Shown in pieces: positions 12,896-19,705 of a stretch of 24,627 nucleotides of DNA. Made by a program: the position numbers and the translations under genes. This DNA is from Ruminococcaceae bacterium UBA6434 (GTDB lineage Bacteria; Bacillota; Clostridia; Oscillospirales; Acutalibacteraceae): assembly GCA_002437245.1 (NCBI GenBank), contig DJOQ01000016.1, positions 1-24,627 of the forward strand, written 5' to 3'. The notes beneath the pieces were generated by a model, which worked only from the letters and a program-made list of their open reading frames with translations, made no database searches and was not told the DNA's origin. How positions within the stretch are numbered: position 1 is the stretch's first letter; each line of letters begins with the position of its first letter.

Positions 12896-13885
12896 TTACC
12901 ACTCAATGCCCCAATGCTCTTCAAATTCAAGCCCGACCTTGGCATCGCTTACGGATATAGGACCTGCCTTGGCTTTTCCCAAAACAAGTACCATCGGAAG
13001 ATCGGTTTCGAGATACGTGAGATTGCCCGTAGACTTTTCCACTCTCGCCGTTACTTTGCACGCGCCGTATCTGCATTCGATGCCTTCAAGCGTGAGCTTG
13101 CCGTTTACAGGCTCGGTTATATCCTGCATTGTAAGAACCGTGCCTACAGTGCCTGCTTTTCCGCCGCCTTTGGGCGGATTAACGTCGGGATTTTCGTCAG
13201 TTGAATTCAATGTTATGATTATTTCATACTCATTGCCGTTATCCGTGCACTTTGTCTGTGACGGGTCTACCATATCTGCGGTAAGATTACAAGAGCTCTC
13301 GCCGCCTACCGGAAGATTTGCAATTATATCATCACGGCTCGTATATGTAGTCTCGGTAGAATCCTCTTTCATAAACGTATTCATAGCCCAAGTGCCTATT
13401 GAAGAAAGAGCGCCTGCCTCAACTATGCCCTTGTAATTTGTGGCATTACTGTAAAGATGTGTTATTGACGAAGCCTCACGTTTTGCCTTTTCGTTTGCCG
13501 CTTTATAATATGCGACGATTTCCTCGGGAGTTGACGGAGCCTTGTCGGAATTAAGCAAAAGCTGCTCCTTAGCTTTAATATCGGCAGCCTGCGCGCCGTT
13601 ATTTCCGGCTTTATCGTCAACGGAAACCTTATCCGCGGCGGACAAATCGGAAGAAGAGCCGCCCGACGAAACATTTACCGTGCCTGCCCTTTGCGCGGCG
13701 GTTGTGCTCGGCAAAACCTCGGAAGCACCGGATACCGACTGCCTTTTTGCGATAATCACTACCGAATACACCACAAGAAGAGCCAGCAATATCGCGAGCA
13801 CCCTTGTAAACGTGTACGAAAATATCTGCTGTTTGCTTTCGGATCCGCTTTCGTTTGGTTTGTTCTGTGAATTTATATCTGCCAT
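12896..13885 (-). CDS. Unknown membrane-anchored extracellular protein with four cysteines
   Basis: I do not recognise this 329-residue family. It has a short cytoplasmic N-terminus, one membrane anchor at about 26-46, a low-complexity Ser/Gly/Ala/Asp-rich linker at about 52-105, and a folded outer domain. The outer part has a helical stretch (about 119-175) and a beta-rich end (about 217-323) containing VLTMQDI, GKLTLEGIECRYGACKVTARVE and LTYLETDLPMVLVL. The only cysteines are C199, C213, C271 and C276, all outside, which suggests two disulfides. The ATG follows GAGGAA. It has its own good promoter and a terminator, so it is a single-gene unit. Base composition and codon use resemble the neighbours; no sign of transfer. 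Confidence 0.78.
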   Translation of the reverse strand: MADINSQNKPNESGSESKQQIFSYTFTRVLAILLALLVVYSVVIIAKRQSVSGASEVLPSTTAAQRAGTVNVSSGGSSSDLSAADKVSVDDKAGNNGAQAADIKAKEQLLLNSDKAPSTPEEIVAYYKAANEKAKREASSITHLYSNATNYKGIVEAGALSSIGTWAMNTFMKEDSTETTYTSRDDIIANLPVGGESSCNLTADMVDPSQTKCTDNGNEYEIIITLNSTDENPDVNPPKGGGKAGTVGTVLTMQDITEPVNGKLTLEGIECRYGACKVTARVEKSTGNLTYLETDLPMVLVLGKAKAGPISVSDAKVGLEFEEHWGIEW

Positions 13886-13917
13886 ATCAAATTCCTCGTT
13901 AATATTTTATCAGGGAT

Positions 13918-13946
13918 ATAATACAGCAAAACCGTAATTCGGTCAA
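13918..13946 (-). promoter_or_regulatory. Sigma-A promoter of the 329-residue protein
   Basis: The minus strand reads TTGACC (13946-13941), 17 bp, and TATTAT (13923-13918), about 33 bases before the start codon. On the plus side of the same gap, toward exonuclease III, I see only AT-rich sequence with a repeated TGCCAAAA and no clear promoter. Confidence 0.8.
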
Positions 13947-14061
13947 CTTAAATACGGGATTTTTCGATGCCGTTTTTCAAAAAATATTGCCAAAAATACA
14001 ATATTATGCCAAAATATAGATATTAAAGAAAAGGAGCACCCGAAAAAGGGCATTTACCGCA

Positions 14062-14820
14062 ATGAAAAAGATGATATCGTGGAATGTAAACGGGCTGCGC
14101 GCCGCAGTCGGTAAGAATTTCAAAGAAGTATTTGCTTCTCTTGACGCGGATATTTTTTGCATACAGGAGACAAAGCTTCAGGAAGGTCAGATTGACCTCG
14201 AATTTGACGGCTATAAAAGCTACTGGAACTATGCCGAAAAGAAAGGATATTCCGGTACTGCGATATTTACAAAGGAAGAACCCGAAAACGTATTTTACGG
14301 TATAAACGAGCCGTTTTATGACAACGAGGGCAGAGTAATAACGCTTGAATTTAAAAATTACTTCTTTCTCACCTGCTACACGCCGAATTCCCAAAGCGAG
14401 CTCAAAAGGCTTGAATACAGAATGTCTTGGGAAGAAAAATTTCTGTCTTATCTTAAAAAGCTCGAAAAGACAAAGCCTGTCATTCTTTGCGGCGACCTGA
14501 ATGTGGCACACAAGGAAATCGATTTGAAAAATCCGAAAACAAATATGGGCAATGCGGGTTTCACAAATGAAGAAAGAGAAAAATTCGGCACTCTTTTAGA
14601 CAGCGGATTTATAGATACCTTTAGATATTTTCACCCCGACGAGCCCGGCAGATACTCTTGGTGGTCTTACAGATTTAATGCGCGTAAAAACAACGCCGGA
14701 TGGAGAATAGACTACTTTCTTGTATCGGATGCGCTTAAAGACAAGCTCGTTTCAGCCGACATTCTCTCGGATATACAAGGCTCCGACCACTGCCCCGTAG
14801 AGCTTGTGGCTGATATTTGA
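14062..14820 (+). CDS. xth: Exodeoxyribonuclease III / AP endonuclease
   Basis: The 252-residue enzyme cuts DNA at abasic sites and removes 3' blocking groups in base excision repair. The endonuclease/exonuclease/phosphatase fold motifs are in order: ISWNVNGLRA (metal-site Asn), FCIQETKLQ (catalytic Glu), TCYTPNSQ with the following Tyr/Arg segment, LCGDLNVAH (catalytic Asp/Asn), YSWWSYR and GSDHCPVEL (catalytic Asp-His). Length is normal. The ribosome binding site is odd: the good AAGGAG lies about 25 bases before the ATG, while only AAGGG is nearer, 11 bases away; CCC-GAAAAA-GGG between them could fold and shorten the distance. It ends 9 bases before the convergent yunB stop, without a visible terminator between them. 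Confidence 0.95.
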   Translation: MKKMISWNVNGLRAAVGKNFKEVFASLDADIFCIQETKLQEGQIDLEFDGYKSYWNYAEKKGYSGTAIFTKEEPENVFYGINEPFYDNEGRVITLEFKNYFFLTCYTPNSQSELKRLEYRMSWEEKFLSYLKKLEKTKPVILCGDLNVAHKEIDLKNPKTNMGNAGFTNEEREKFGTLLDSGFIDTFRYFHPDEPGRYSWWSYRFNARKNNAGWRIDYFLVSDALKDKLVSADILSDIQGSDHCPVELVADI

Positions 14821-14829
14821 TGTTTTCTC

Positions 14830-15510
14830 TTAATCTATAACCGCTCCGTAGTCGTTTATGATTCCCGCAAGCTCGCTCGGCGAACCTATTACATTTGTGA
14901 GCGCCTCCGGCAGTACGCCGACTATAACGGTTTCGGCGACAACGGCGGATGTGGTTACCGTGAGCGCGTCGGTCTTTCCGAGCATAACAAGTCTGCCGCT
15001 TGTCTCGATATTAAAAACAATACGGTGTATTACCTGATTAAGTCCGGCTTCTCTGAATTCATTTGAAAATGTCACGACCGTACCGGACGTCAGCTGAGCA
15101 TTGAATTTTACACGCGGACCGTAGCCGTTTGTGTATTCGCTGCCCAAAAAGGTTCCGAGCGGTATAGATATGACGAAAGTCTCATTTTCGGCGGTTATCT
15201 CGGATACGGCGAGAGTAATGCCGCTTTGCAAAATATTTATTTTAACTGTGTCAACGCAGAGAGAAGTTACATTTCCCTCTGCGTTTCTTTCTGTTTTGAC
15301 TATCTCGTCATATGTTATCCCGGATTCGGTAAGAACCTTGGCAACCGCCTTGTTTGCCGAATTCAAAAGTATTCTTTCGGCTACGGTCTCGCTGTACCGC
15401 GTAATGACGGGGCGCATACGGCAGGTAAATGTGAAAACAAGCACGGAAATGCTCATAATGAACACGGCAAAAGAGAAAAAGGCTCTTTTTGCATAGTTTT
15501 TCTTTTTCAT
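14830..15510 (-). CDS. yunB: Sporulation protein YunB
   Basis: The 226-residue protein matches YunB: an N-terminal membrane anchor at about 9-29, then RPVITRYSETVAERI and a long domain with NGYGPRVKFNAQLTSGTVV, EAGLNQVIHRIVFNI and VVAETVIVGVLP. In Bacillus, yunB belongs to the mother-cell sigma-E regulon and its loss affects sporulation; the biochemical role is not known. The ATG follows AGGCAGGTGA. I could not identify a convincing sigma-E element upstream. An intrinsic terminator of the preceding small gene lies in the 116-base gap upstream, so yunB has its own promoter. The convergent exonuclease III ends 9 bases away. Confidence 0.88.
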   Translation of the reverse strand: MKKKNYAKRAFFSFAVFIMSISVLVFTFTCRMRPVITRYSETVAERILLNSANKAVAKVLTESGITYDEIVKTERNAEGNVTSLCVDTVKINILQSGITLAVSEITAENETFVISIPLGTFLGSEYTNGYGPRVKFNAQLTSGTVVTFSNEFREAGLNQVIHRIVFNIETSGRLVMLGKTDALTVTTSAVVAETVIVGVLPEALTNVIGSPSELAGIINDYGAVID

Positions 15511-15570
15511 TTTTTCACCTGCCTCCCCGCTTTTATACTACGCAGAAAAGGCTCAACACGTTAAGGGCAT

Positions 15571-15602
15571 GAAAAACGGGCTGTAAAAAAACTTTACAGC
15601 CC
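15571..15602 (-). terminator. Intrinsic terminator of the small exported protein gene
   Basis: The minus strand GGGCTGTAAA (15602-15593) pairs perfectly with TTTACAGCCC (15587-15578) and is followed by GTTTTTC. It lies 24 bases after the stop. Confidence 0.88.
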
Positions 15603-15626
15603 TCAAAAGAACATCGGTTTCGGTAT

Positions 15627-15869
15627 TCAGCCGGAAATCATCTCCGTTATTTTTTCTTCTATCGCATTCAGAAATTCTCTGCCGTTTTCCGCATCTTTCG
15701 CGAGGCTCGCCAGAACCTGCTTTTCGGTATAGACCGCGTCCGATACGCCGCGCGTCATATACGATGTTCTGTTTGCCGACTCCGACACACCCGCAAACAG
15801 CGCAAAAGCACATAAAACGACGGTCAGCACCGCGAGATATTTTTTAATTATCCTGTCTTTTTTCTTCAT
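15627..15869 (-). CDS. Unknown small exported protein
   Basis: This 80-residue protein is not recognised. It starts with MKKKDRIIKKY and a hydrophobic core at about 12-28 that ends in FAGVSESA, a likely signal peptide or membrane anchor. The mature part is short, charged and probably helical (SLAKDAENGREFLNAIEEKI). I use the ATG at 15869 with AAGG 5 bases upstream. A longer reading from a TTG at 15920 has a stronger AAAGGAG, but only 3 bases away, and it would put 17 unlike residues before the signal peptide. The gene sits between spoIIP and yunB on the same strand with its own terminator, so a sporulation role is possible by position only. Confidence 0.62.
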   Translation of the reverse strand: MKKKDRIIKKYLAVLTVVLCAFALFAGVSESANRTSYMTRGVSDAVYTEKQVLASLAKDAENGREFLNAIEEKITEMISG

Positions 15870-16008
15870 TTTAACCTTATCGCCGCACAAGAGGTATGTG
15901 CAAGCCGATGCGCGGCGCAAAAGCTCCTTTCATAAATATATTTTCAAATCGAAATGCGAAATCGCACATATAAAATTGAAATCGCACTATGTATTTTTGT
16001 TTTTCGTT

Positions 16009-17166
16009 TCAGATATTTGAATTTATAAATTCGGCAATGGCCTTTCCCATAAGATGCCCCGAATATTCCGCCTCGGCTATTGTGTTTGAGTCGCTGCCGA
16101 ATTCAAGCAGCACCGAACACGGCGTTACGTCCATATTATATTTTCTTGCGGAAAACAATATCGGCCGCATAAGCCCCGGATACATGGTTTCGGCTGTCTG
16201 CTGCAGCTTCAGCGCGAATGTAAGATTTTGCTCCCATGTCGGGAACGACGTCACCTTGCCGTCCTCACAGCCTGCAATTATCATTATCTGTGCCGCTTTT
16301 CTGCCGTTTACCGTGGTTGTCGGTTTTATGCGCGTGCCGTCGTTTTGTTCCATTGCGTCGCGGTGGACGTCAAGGACTATCTTCACAGACGGATTTTCTT
16401 CCATTATTTTAAGTATTGTCTCACGCGAACGGTCATATGCACCGGTATACGCTCTGTCGTGTATCTCGGTATCGTGTATTACGCCTATACCCGCCTTTTG
16501 CAGCTCCTCGGTAACGGCGTCGCCCACGCGCACCATATTTCGCGACGGGTCATCGCTCCTCAGTTCAAAATCGCGCGTATACCAGCCCTTATCCATAAGC
16601 TGATAGCACTCTGTGGTGTGGGTGTGAAAAATAAGAACCGTGGGTGCACTCTTATCGTCAACATCAAGATTAAACTCGCCGTTTAACGAGCTTTCGATGT
16701 TTATGCTGTGTGACGGCGTTGTGTTTCGTACCGTTATATTTTTATATGTCGATGTTGCGGACGACGCATCGAATTTCTTTTCGACTATTGCACCGTCATG
16801 ATTTGCCGAGGCGTATTGTTTTTCGGCGTCATTCATCATTTTGACTATATCGCGCGGCACAGACAGCGTGTTGCTTCCGACGCTTTCGCTCTGCTCGCTT
16901 TTTTCGCTTGGCAATGAAATCACGGCATTTTGCTGTGAATTTTGCGCGGAAACACTTTTTTCAACCGTCTTTACCATACTGCTTTTTGCAGACAAAACGG
17001 CGCCCTCGGGCAGCATAACCCCCGCGCCTATAACGGCGGTTCTGCCGAGAACATTGCCGAAGCGGCTTCCACACACAAATGCCAAAATTATGATTATCGG
17101 CAGGGCGACAAGCACTTCGTTTCTTTTCTTCGGAGTTTTGCCCGTATGTCTTTTGCGTTTTTTCAT
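16009..17166 (-). CDS. spoIIP: Stage II sporulation protein P, septal peptidoglycan amidase
   Basis: SpoIIP is the amidase/endopeptidase that works with SpoIID and SpoIIM to thin septal peptidoglycan and drive engulfment. The 385-residue protein has a basic N-terminus, one membrane anchor at about 17-33, a low-complexity linker to about 170, and the catalytic domain. FHTHTTECY (H181, H183, E186), LDVHRDA (H268) and LLEFGSDSNT carry the zinc and catalytic residues. The start is the ATG at 17166; the nearest site, GGAAAGG, is 13 bases away, rather far, and lies just after an inverted repeat. The gene follows gpr by 163 bases, the conserved gpr-spoIIP order. Past the stop, GTGCGATTTC occurs twice with only a weak hairpin. 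Confidence 0.95.
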   Translation of the reverse strand: MKKRKRHTGKTPKKRNEVLVALPIIIILAFVCGSRFGNVLGRTAVIGAGVMLPEGAVLSAKSSMVKTVEKSVSAQNSQQNAVISLPSEKSEQSESVGSNTLSVPRDIVKMMNDAEKQYASANHDGAIVEKKFDASSATSTYKNITVRNTTPSHSINIESSLNGEFNLDVDDKSAPTVLIFHTHTTECYQLMDKGWYTRDFELRSDDPSRNMVRVGDAVTEELQKAGIGVIHDTEIHDRAYTGAYDRSRETILKIMEENPSVKIVLDVHRDAMEQNDGTRIKPTTTVNGRKAAQIMIIAGCEDGKVTSFPTWEQNLTFALKLQQTAETMYPGLMRPILFSARKYNMDVTPCSVLLEFGSDSNTIAEAEYSGHLMGKAIAEFINSNI

Positions 17167-17184
17167 CTGATTTTCATAGCCTTT

Positions 17185-17234
17185 CCGGCTACAAATTGTT
17201 TTACCGTAAATCATACACCGTATATTGTAGCCGG
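17185..17234 (-). other. Inverted repeat next to the spoIIP ribosome binding site
   Basis: On the minus strand CCGGCTACAA (17234-17225) pairs perfectly with TTGTAGCCGG (17194-17185) across a 30-nt loop. The 3' arm ends within the first bases of GGAAAGG, the only ribosome binding site for spoIIP. A stem here could limit or time translation. There is no T-run, so it is not a terminator. Confidence 0.6.
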
Positions 17235-17329
17235 ATAAGGCGTATAACATAAAATTCAAGGTCAATACGGCAAAAACACAAGCATGCGCATATAACCTTT
17301 GTAAGATATATATGCGTATTTTTCTGCCG

Positions 17330-18202
17330 TTATACGAGCGAAAGAAGAGTTTGCACATCCATACCGGGCTGCAGAGCACAATTGATAGCCAGAGCGAGAA
17401 GTCGCGAGGCGCGGCTTATCATAACGTCGATTTCACGCGGCGTCACCATCATTTTTCCGGCTCTTTCACGTTCCGACTGCGGTATATTTTCATTTCCGGT
17501 TATATCAAAAACAAGTGCGGCGGCATCAACTACCGTCGGCACCCCTATCGCTATTACCGGCACTCCGAGGGTCTTTCGGCTTATCTCGGCGCGGTGATTG
17601 CCTACTCCCGAGCCCGGGACTATACCGGTATCGGTCATCTGCACCGTGCAGCCGAGCCTTTTTATGCTGCGTGCCGACAGCGCGTCCACGGTTATTACGG
17701 CGTCGGGAGAGGTCTCATTCATTATTCCGCGTATCATCTCGGCGCTCTCTATGCCCGTCTGCCCGAGCACCCCCGGGACTGCGGACGATACGGGTAGAAG
17801 AGACGGAAGCCCTATCTCCTCCGCCAGCGATTTTGTGATATGGCGCGTTGAAAATATATCTTTTGCGGTCTTGGGGCCGAGGGCGTCGGGTGTAATATCC
17901 GAATTGCCGAGCCCCACCACAAGGACTCCCGAAGTGTTTTTCGGCAAAAGCTTTTTAATTTCATCTCTCACGGCAAACATTCTGCTGTCGGTGTCATCAA
18001 ATTCCGATGAAAACGGCGGCAGCTCCACCGTGACATATCTGCCGACGGGTTTGCCGAGCTTTTCGGCACCAACGTCTGATGTAATTTCTATTTCGGTGAC
18101 CGACGCGCTCTGCGTATTTCGTTTGGTTACCGTTACCCCGTCGTTTTTGCCGCTGTTTGTGATTTCTCGGCGCTCAAGCGCAAGATCCGTCCCGAAAATC
18201 AT
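17330..18202 (-). CDS. gpr: Germination protease Gpr (spore SASP endopeptidase)
   Basis: Gpr degrades small acid-soluble spore proteins at germination. The protein has the family segments GTDLALE (the autoprocessing region, near residue 4-10), VVGLGNSDITPDALGP, PGVLGQTGIES and ITVDALSARS, with DTGIVPGSGVGNHR further on. It is made as an inactive zymogen that cuts itself near the N-terminus. The 290 residues are shorter than the roughly 320-370 usual for the family; the sequence ends soon after GMDVQTLL, so the C-terminal extension is missing. The ATG at 18202 is the likely start, although AAAGG is 13 bases away; longer readings to 18280 give unlike sequence. It is divergent from rpsT, the arrangement seen in Bacillus. 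Confidence 0.93.
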   Translation of the reverse strand: MIFGTDLALERREITNSGKNDGVTVTKRNTQSASVTEIEITSDVGAEKLGKPVGRYVTVELPPFSSEFDDTDSRMFAVRDEIKKLLPKNTSGVLVVGLGNSDITPDALGPKTAKDIFSTRHITKSLAEEIGLPSLLPVSSAVPGVLGQTGIESAEMIRGIMNETSPDAVITVDALSARSIKRLGCTVQMTDTGIVPGSGVGNHRAEISRKTLGVPVIAIGVPTVVDAAALVFDITGNENIPQSERERAGKMMVTPREIDVMISRASRLLALAINCALQPGMDVQTLLSLV

Positions 18203-18339
18203 ATAAATACTACTGCCTTTCTTTCGATAAATGTTTGTGCGCCGCAGCCCGTTTTGCCGCAGTTTACGGATTACGGGCACGCTTTACGGTATATTATTTG
18301 CACCGACATAAATTTTATAGACAGTTTATGAAAAAAAAC

Positions 18340-18368
18340 TTGCTTTTTTTCGGAAAGAATGGTATTAT
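18340..18368 (+). promoter_or_regulatory. Sigma-A promoter of rpsT
   Basis: TTGCTT (18340-18345), 17 bp, and TATTAT (18363-18368) stand about 38 bases before the rpsT start. Confidence 0.75.
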
Positions 18369-18405
18369 ATATTCCGCTAATGTGATACGCAAAGGAGGTT
18401 AAACT

Positions 18406-18663
18406 ATGCCGAACATTAAATCAGCTAAAAAACGTGTAATCGTTAACAACAAGAGAGCAGACCGCAATAAGTCAAGAAACACCGCTCTCAAGACAGCTAT
18501 CAAAAAAGCTAATGCCGCTATTGAGTCAAACGCTGCCGACAAAGAAGTTCTTGTTAAAGCTGCAGTTAAGAAAATCGACCAGGCTTCTGCAAAGGGTCTT
18601 ATTCATAAGAATAACGCCGCTCGCAAAAAGTCAGCCCTCGTTTGCAAACTCAACAAGGCTTAA
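18406..18663 (+). CDS. rpsT: Small ribosomal subunit protein S20
   Basis: The 85-residue, lysine- and alanine-rich helical protein begins MPNIKSAKKRV and contains NKSRNTALKTAIKKA and GLIHKNNAARKKSAL, diagnostic of S20, which binds 16S rRNA early in 30S assembly. Length is normal. The start follows AAAGGAGG at good spacing. It has its own promoter and terminator. Codon use is clearly biased (for example AAC, AAA, GCT), as in highly expressed genes, unlike the neighbouring sporulation genes. Confidence 0.98.
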   Translation: MPNIKSAKKRVIVNNKRADRNKSRNTALKTAIKKANAAIESNAADKEVLVKAAVKKIDQASAKGLIHKNNAARKKSALVCKLNKA

Positions 18664-18677
18664 TGTTGTTTTTAATG

Positions 18678-18712
18678 CACCTCGGTCTTTAGACCGGGGT
18701 GTTTTGCTTTTT
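18678..18712 (+). terminator. Intrinsic terminator of rpsT
   Basis: CACCTCGGTC (18678-18687) pairs with GACCGGGGTG (18692-18701) with one G-T pair around TTTA, followed by TTTTGCTTTTT. Confidence 0.93.
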
Positions 18713-18735
18713 CGGTCAATTTTACATTTTATTCA

Positions 18736-18764
18736 TTGACTTTTGCCTTTTTTACGTATATAAT
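18736..18764 (+). promoter_or_regulatory. Near-consensus sigma-A promoter
   Basis: TTGACT (18736-18741), exactly 17 bp, and TATAAT (18759-18764). This is the best promoter in the window and serves the 59-residue membrane protein. Confidence 0.9.
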
Positions 18765-18805
18765 AAACACATAGTTTTATAAAAATAAAGGGAGGCATTT
18801 TACCC

Positions 18806-18985
18806 ATGAAAAAAGTTCTTAAAGTTATCGGTATCATCGCCGCTGTTGCAGGCGCTATCTTCGGCGTTTATGTAATAGTGAAAAAATATGTTGACAGCAA
18901 AAAAGTAGTTATCGGCAATGACGCTGAAAACTATGTTTCATGCTCCTGCTGCGACGACAACTTCGTTTCCGAAACCGTTGCGTAA
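18806..18985 (+). CDS. Unknown 59-residue membrane protein with CSCC motif
   Basis: I do not recognise this protein. It begins MKKVLKVIGII, has one membrane segment at about 5-26, a basic KKYVDSKK stop-transfer patch, and a short polar tail with cysteines C46, C48 and C49 in VSCSCCDDNF. GGGAGG lies 10 bases before the ATG, slightly far. Its near-consensus promoter and the use of favoured codons similar to rpsT suggest strong expression. The basic patch after the helix suggests a cytoplasmic tail, where CSCC could bind metal or take part in thiol chemistry; this is inference. The gene is a single-gene unit closed by the terminator at 19074-19115. Confidence 0.82.
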   Translation: MKKVLKVIGIIAAVAGAIFGVYVIVKKYVDSKKVVIGNDAENYVSCSCCDDNFVSETVA

Positions 18986-19073
18986 ACAAAGCGTATTTTA
19001 AACACCCGATCTGCTGAGTGTTTATAAGGCAGTTTTATTTCAAAACAACATTTTTTTGCACAATAATAATTGA

Positions 19074-19115
19074 CCCCTCAGATAAGCTGAGCTTATCTGA
19101 GGGGTTTGCCTTTTC
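19074..19115 (+). terminator. Strong intrinsic terminator after the 59-residue protein gene
   Basis: CCCCTCAGATAAGCT (19074-19088) is the exact reverse complement of 19090-19104, a 31-base palindrome with one central base, followed by TTTGCCTTTTCC. It lies 88 bases after the stop. The spacer holds a weak AAACAC/GTGTTT hairpin. Confidence 0.9.
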
Positions 19116-19177
19116 CTGTATCAAAAATACATCATTTTGAAGTGCTTCGCAGTTTCATAGCAATAATTTTTTATGCC

Positions 19178-19298
19178 GAAGTCGGGAAACGAAGCAAGGC
19201 TGTAGCCTTGTGAGGCCTTTTGGCAAAAGCATAAGGGATTTTTATGCGAGAAACCGAACTTCCTTATAAACGCTCAGCATTTAAATGGGCGTTTTTTT
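19178..19298 (+). ncRNA. Candidate structured RNA with its own terminator
   Basis: The 311-base gap 18986-19296 has no supported gene. Within it the plus strand can fold into a closed multibranch domain. GAAGTCGG (19178-19185) pairs with CCGAACTTC (19254-19262) with one bulge, enclosing three hairpins: CAAGG/CCTTG (19195-19210), GCC/GGC (19215-19224) and GCATAA/TTATGC (19229-19247). GAAAC occurs on both sides of the junction (19186-19190 region and 19250-19254). Six bases later an intrinsic terminator follows: AACGCTCA (19269-19276) with TGGGCGTT (19286-19293) and a T7 run. No plus-strand gene follows, so it would be a free small RNA. I could not match it to a known riboswitch or ribozyme and see no clear promoter. 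Confidence 0.4.
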
Positions 19299-19650
19299 AT
19301 TTGCTCTTCGGTTTTGCAAAAAAAGAAACCACAAGTCCCGACAGCACCGCCGCCGTTATCCCTGCGGAGCCGGCACACAACGGTCCCGTAAGAACCCCGA
19401 GCAATCCTTTTTCGCGGATTGCCTCTTTGGTTCCGTTCACCAGAACATTACCGAAACCGGTAAGCGGTACCGTAGCCCCTGCCCCGGCAAAATCAACGAG
19501 CTTGTCGTACACACCCGTCGCTCCGAGTATAACTCCGAGCACAACAAAGGTAACGAGTATTCTTGCAGGCGTAATCTTCGTTACATCTATCAATATTTGC
19601 CCTATAACGCATATGAGTCCGCCGACTAAAAACGCTTTAAGAAAAATCAA
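19297..19650 (-). CDS. spoVAE: Stage V sporulation protein AE
   Basis: The 117-residue membrane protein matches SpoVAE: MIFLKAFLVGGLICVIGQ at the N-terminus, DFAGAGATVPLTGFGNVL in the middle, and a final helix LSGLVVSFFAKPKSK. SpoVA proteins form the channel that moves calcium-dipicolinate across the forespore inner membrane. The start is TTG at 19650, which gives the family N-terminus; the only strong site, AAGGGGAA, is 11 or more bases away, and an ATG just after it is out of frame. spoVAC and spoVAD, its usual operon partners, are absent; cytidine deaminase lies 55 bases upstream. The stop codon falls in the T-run of the opposing terminator. Confidence 0.93.
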   Translation of the reverse strand: MIFLKAFLVGGLICVIGQILIDVTKITPARILVTFVVLGVILGATGVYDKLVDFAGAGATVPLTGFGNVLVNGTKEAIREKGLLGVLTGPLCAGSAGITAAVLSGLVVSFFAKPKSK

Positions 19651-19705
19651 CGAAAATCATTCCCCTTTCCGGTTTTCGGAATTATTTTCTGCCGATTTTC
19701 AATAA

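Noticed and set aside
17167..17379. Extended SpoIIP start overlapping gpr
   Set aside because: The extra residues are unlike SpoIIP, run into gpr, and lie over the inverted repeat.
19178..19262. tRNA or tRNA-like gene in the 85-base folded region
   Set aside because: It lacks a T-loop TTCGAAT-type sequence, a proper D arm and an anticodon arm, although the shape is cloverleaf-like.
19640..19665. Possible frameshift at the start of spoVAE (out-of-frame ATG near the ribosome binding site)
   Set aside because: The TTG start gives exactly the conserved SpoVAE N-terminus, so no frameshift is needed.
19244..19705. 153-codon plus-strand frame opposite spoVAE
   Set aside because: It is the antisense shadow of spoVAE, contains the terminator hairpin, and has no family resemblance.
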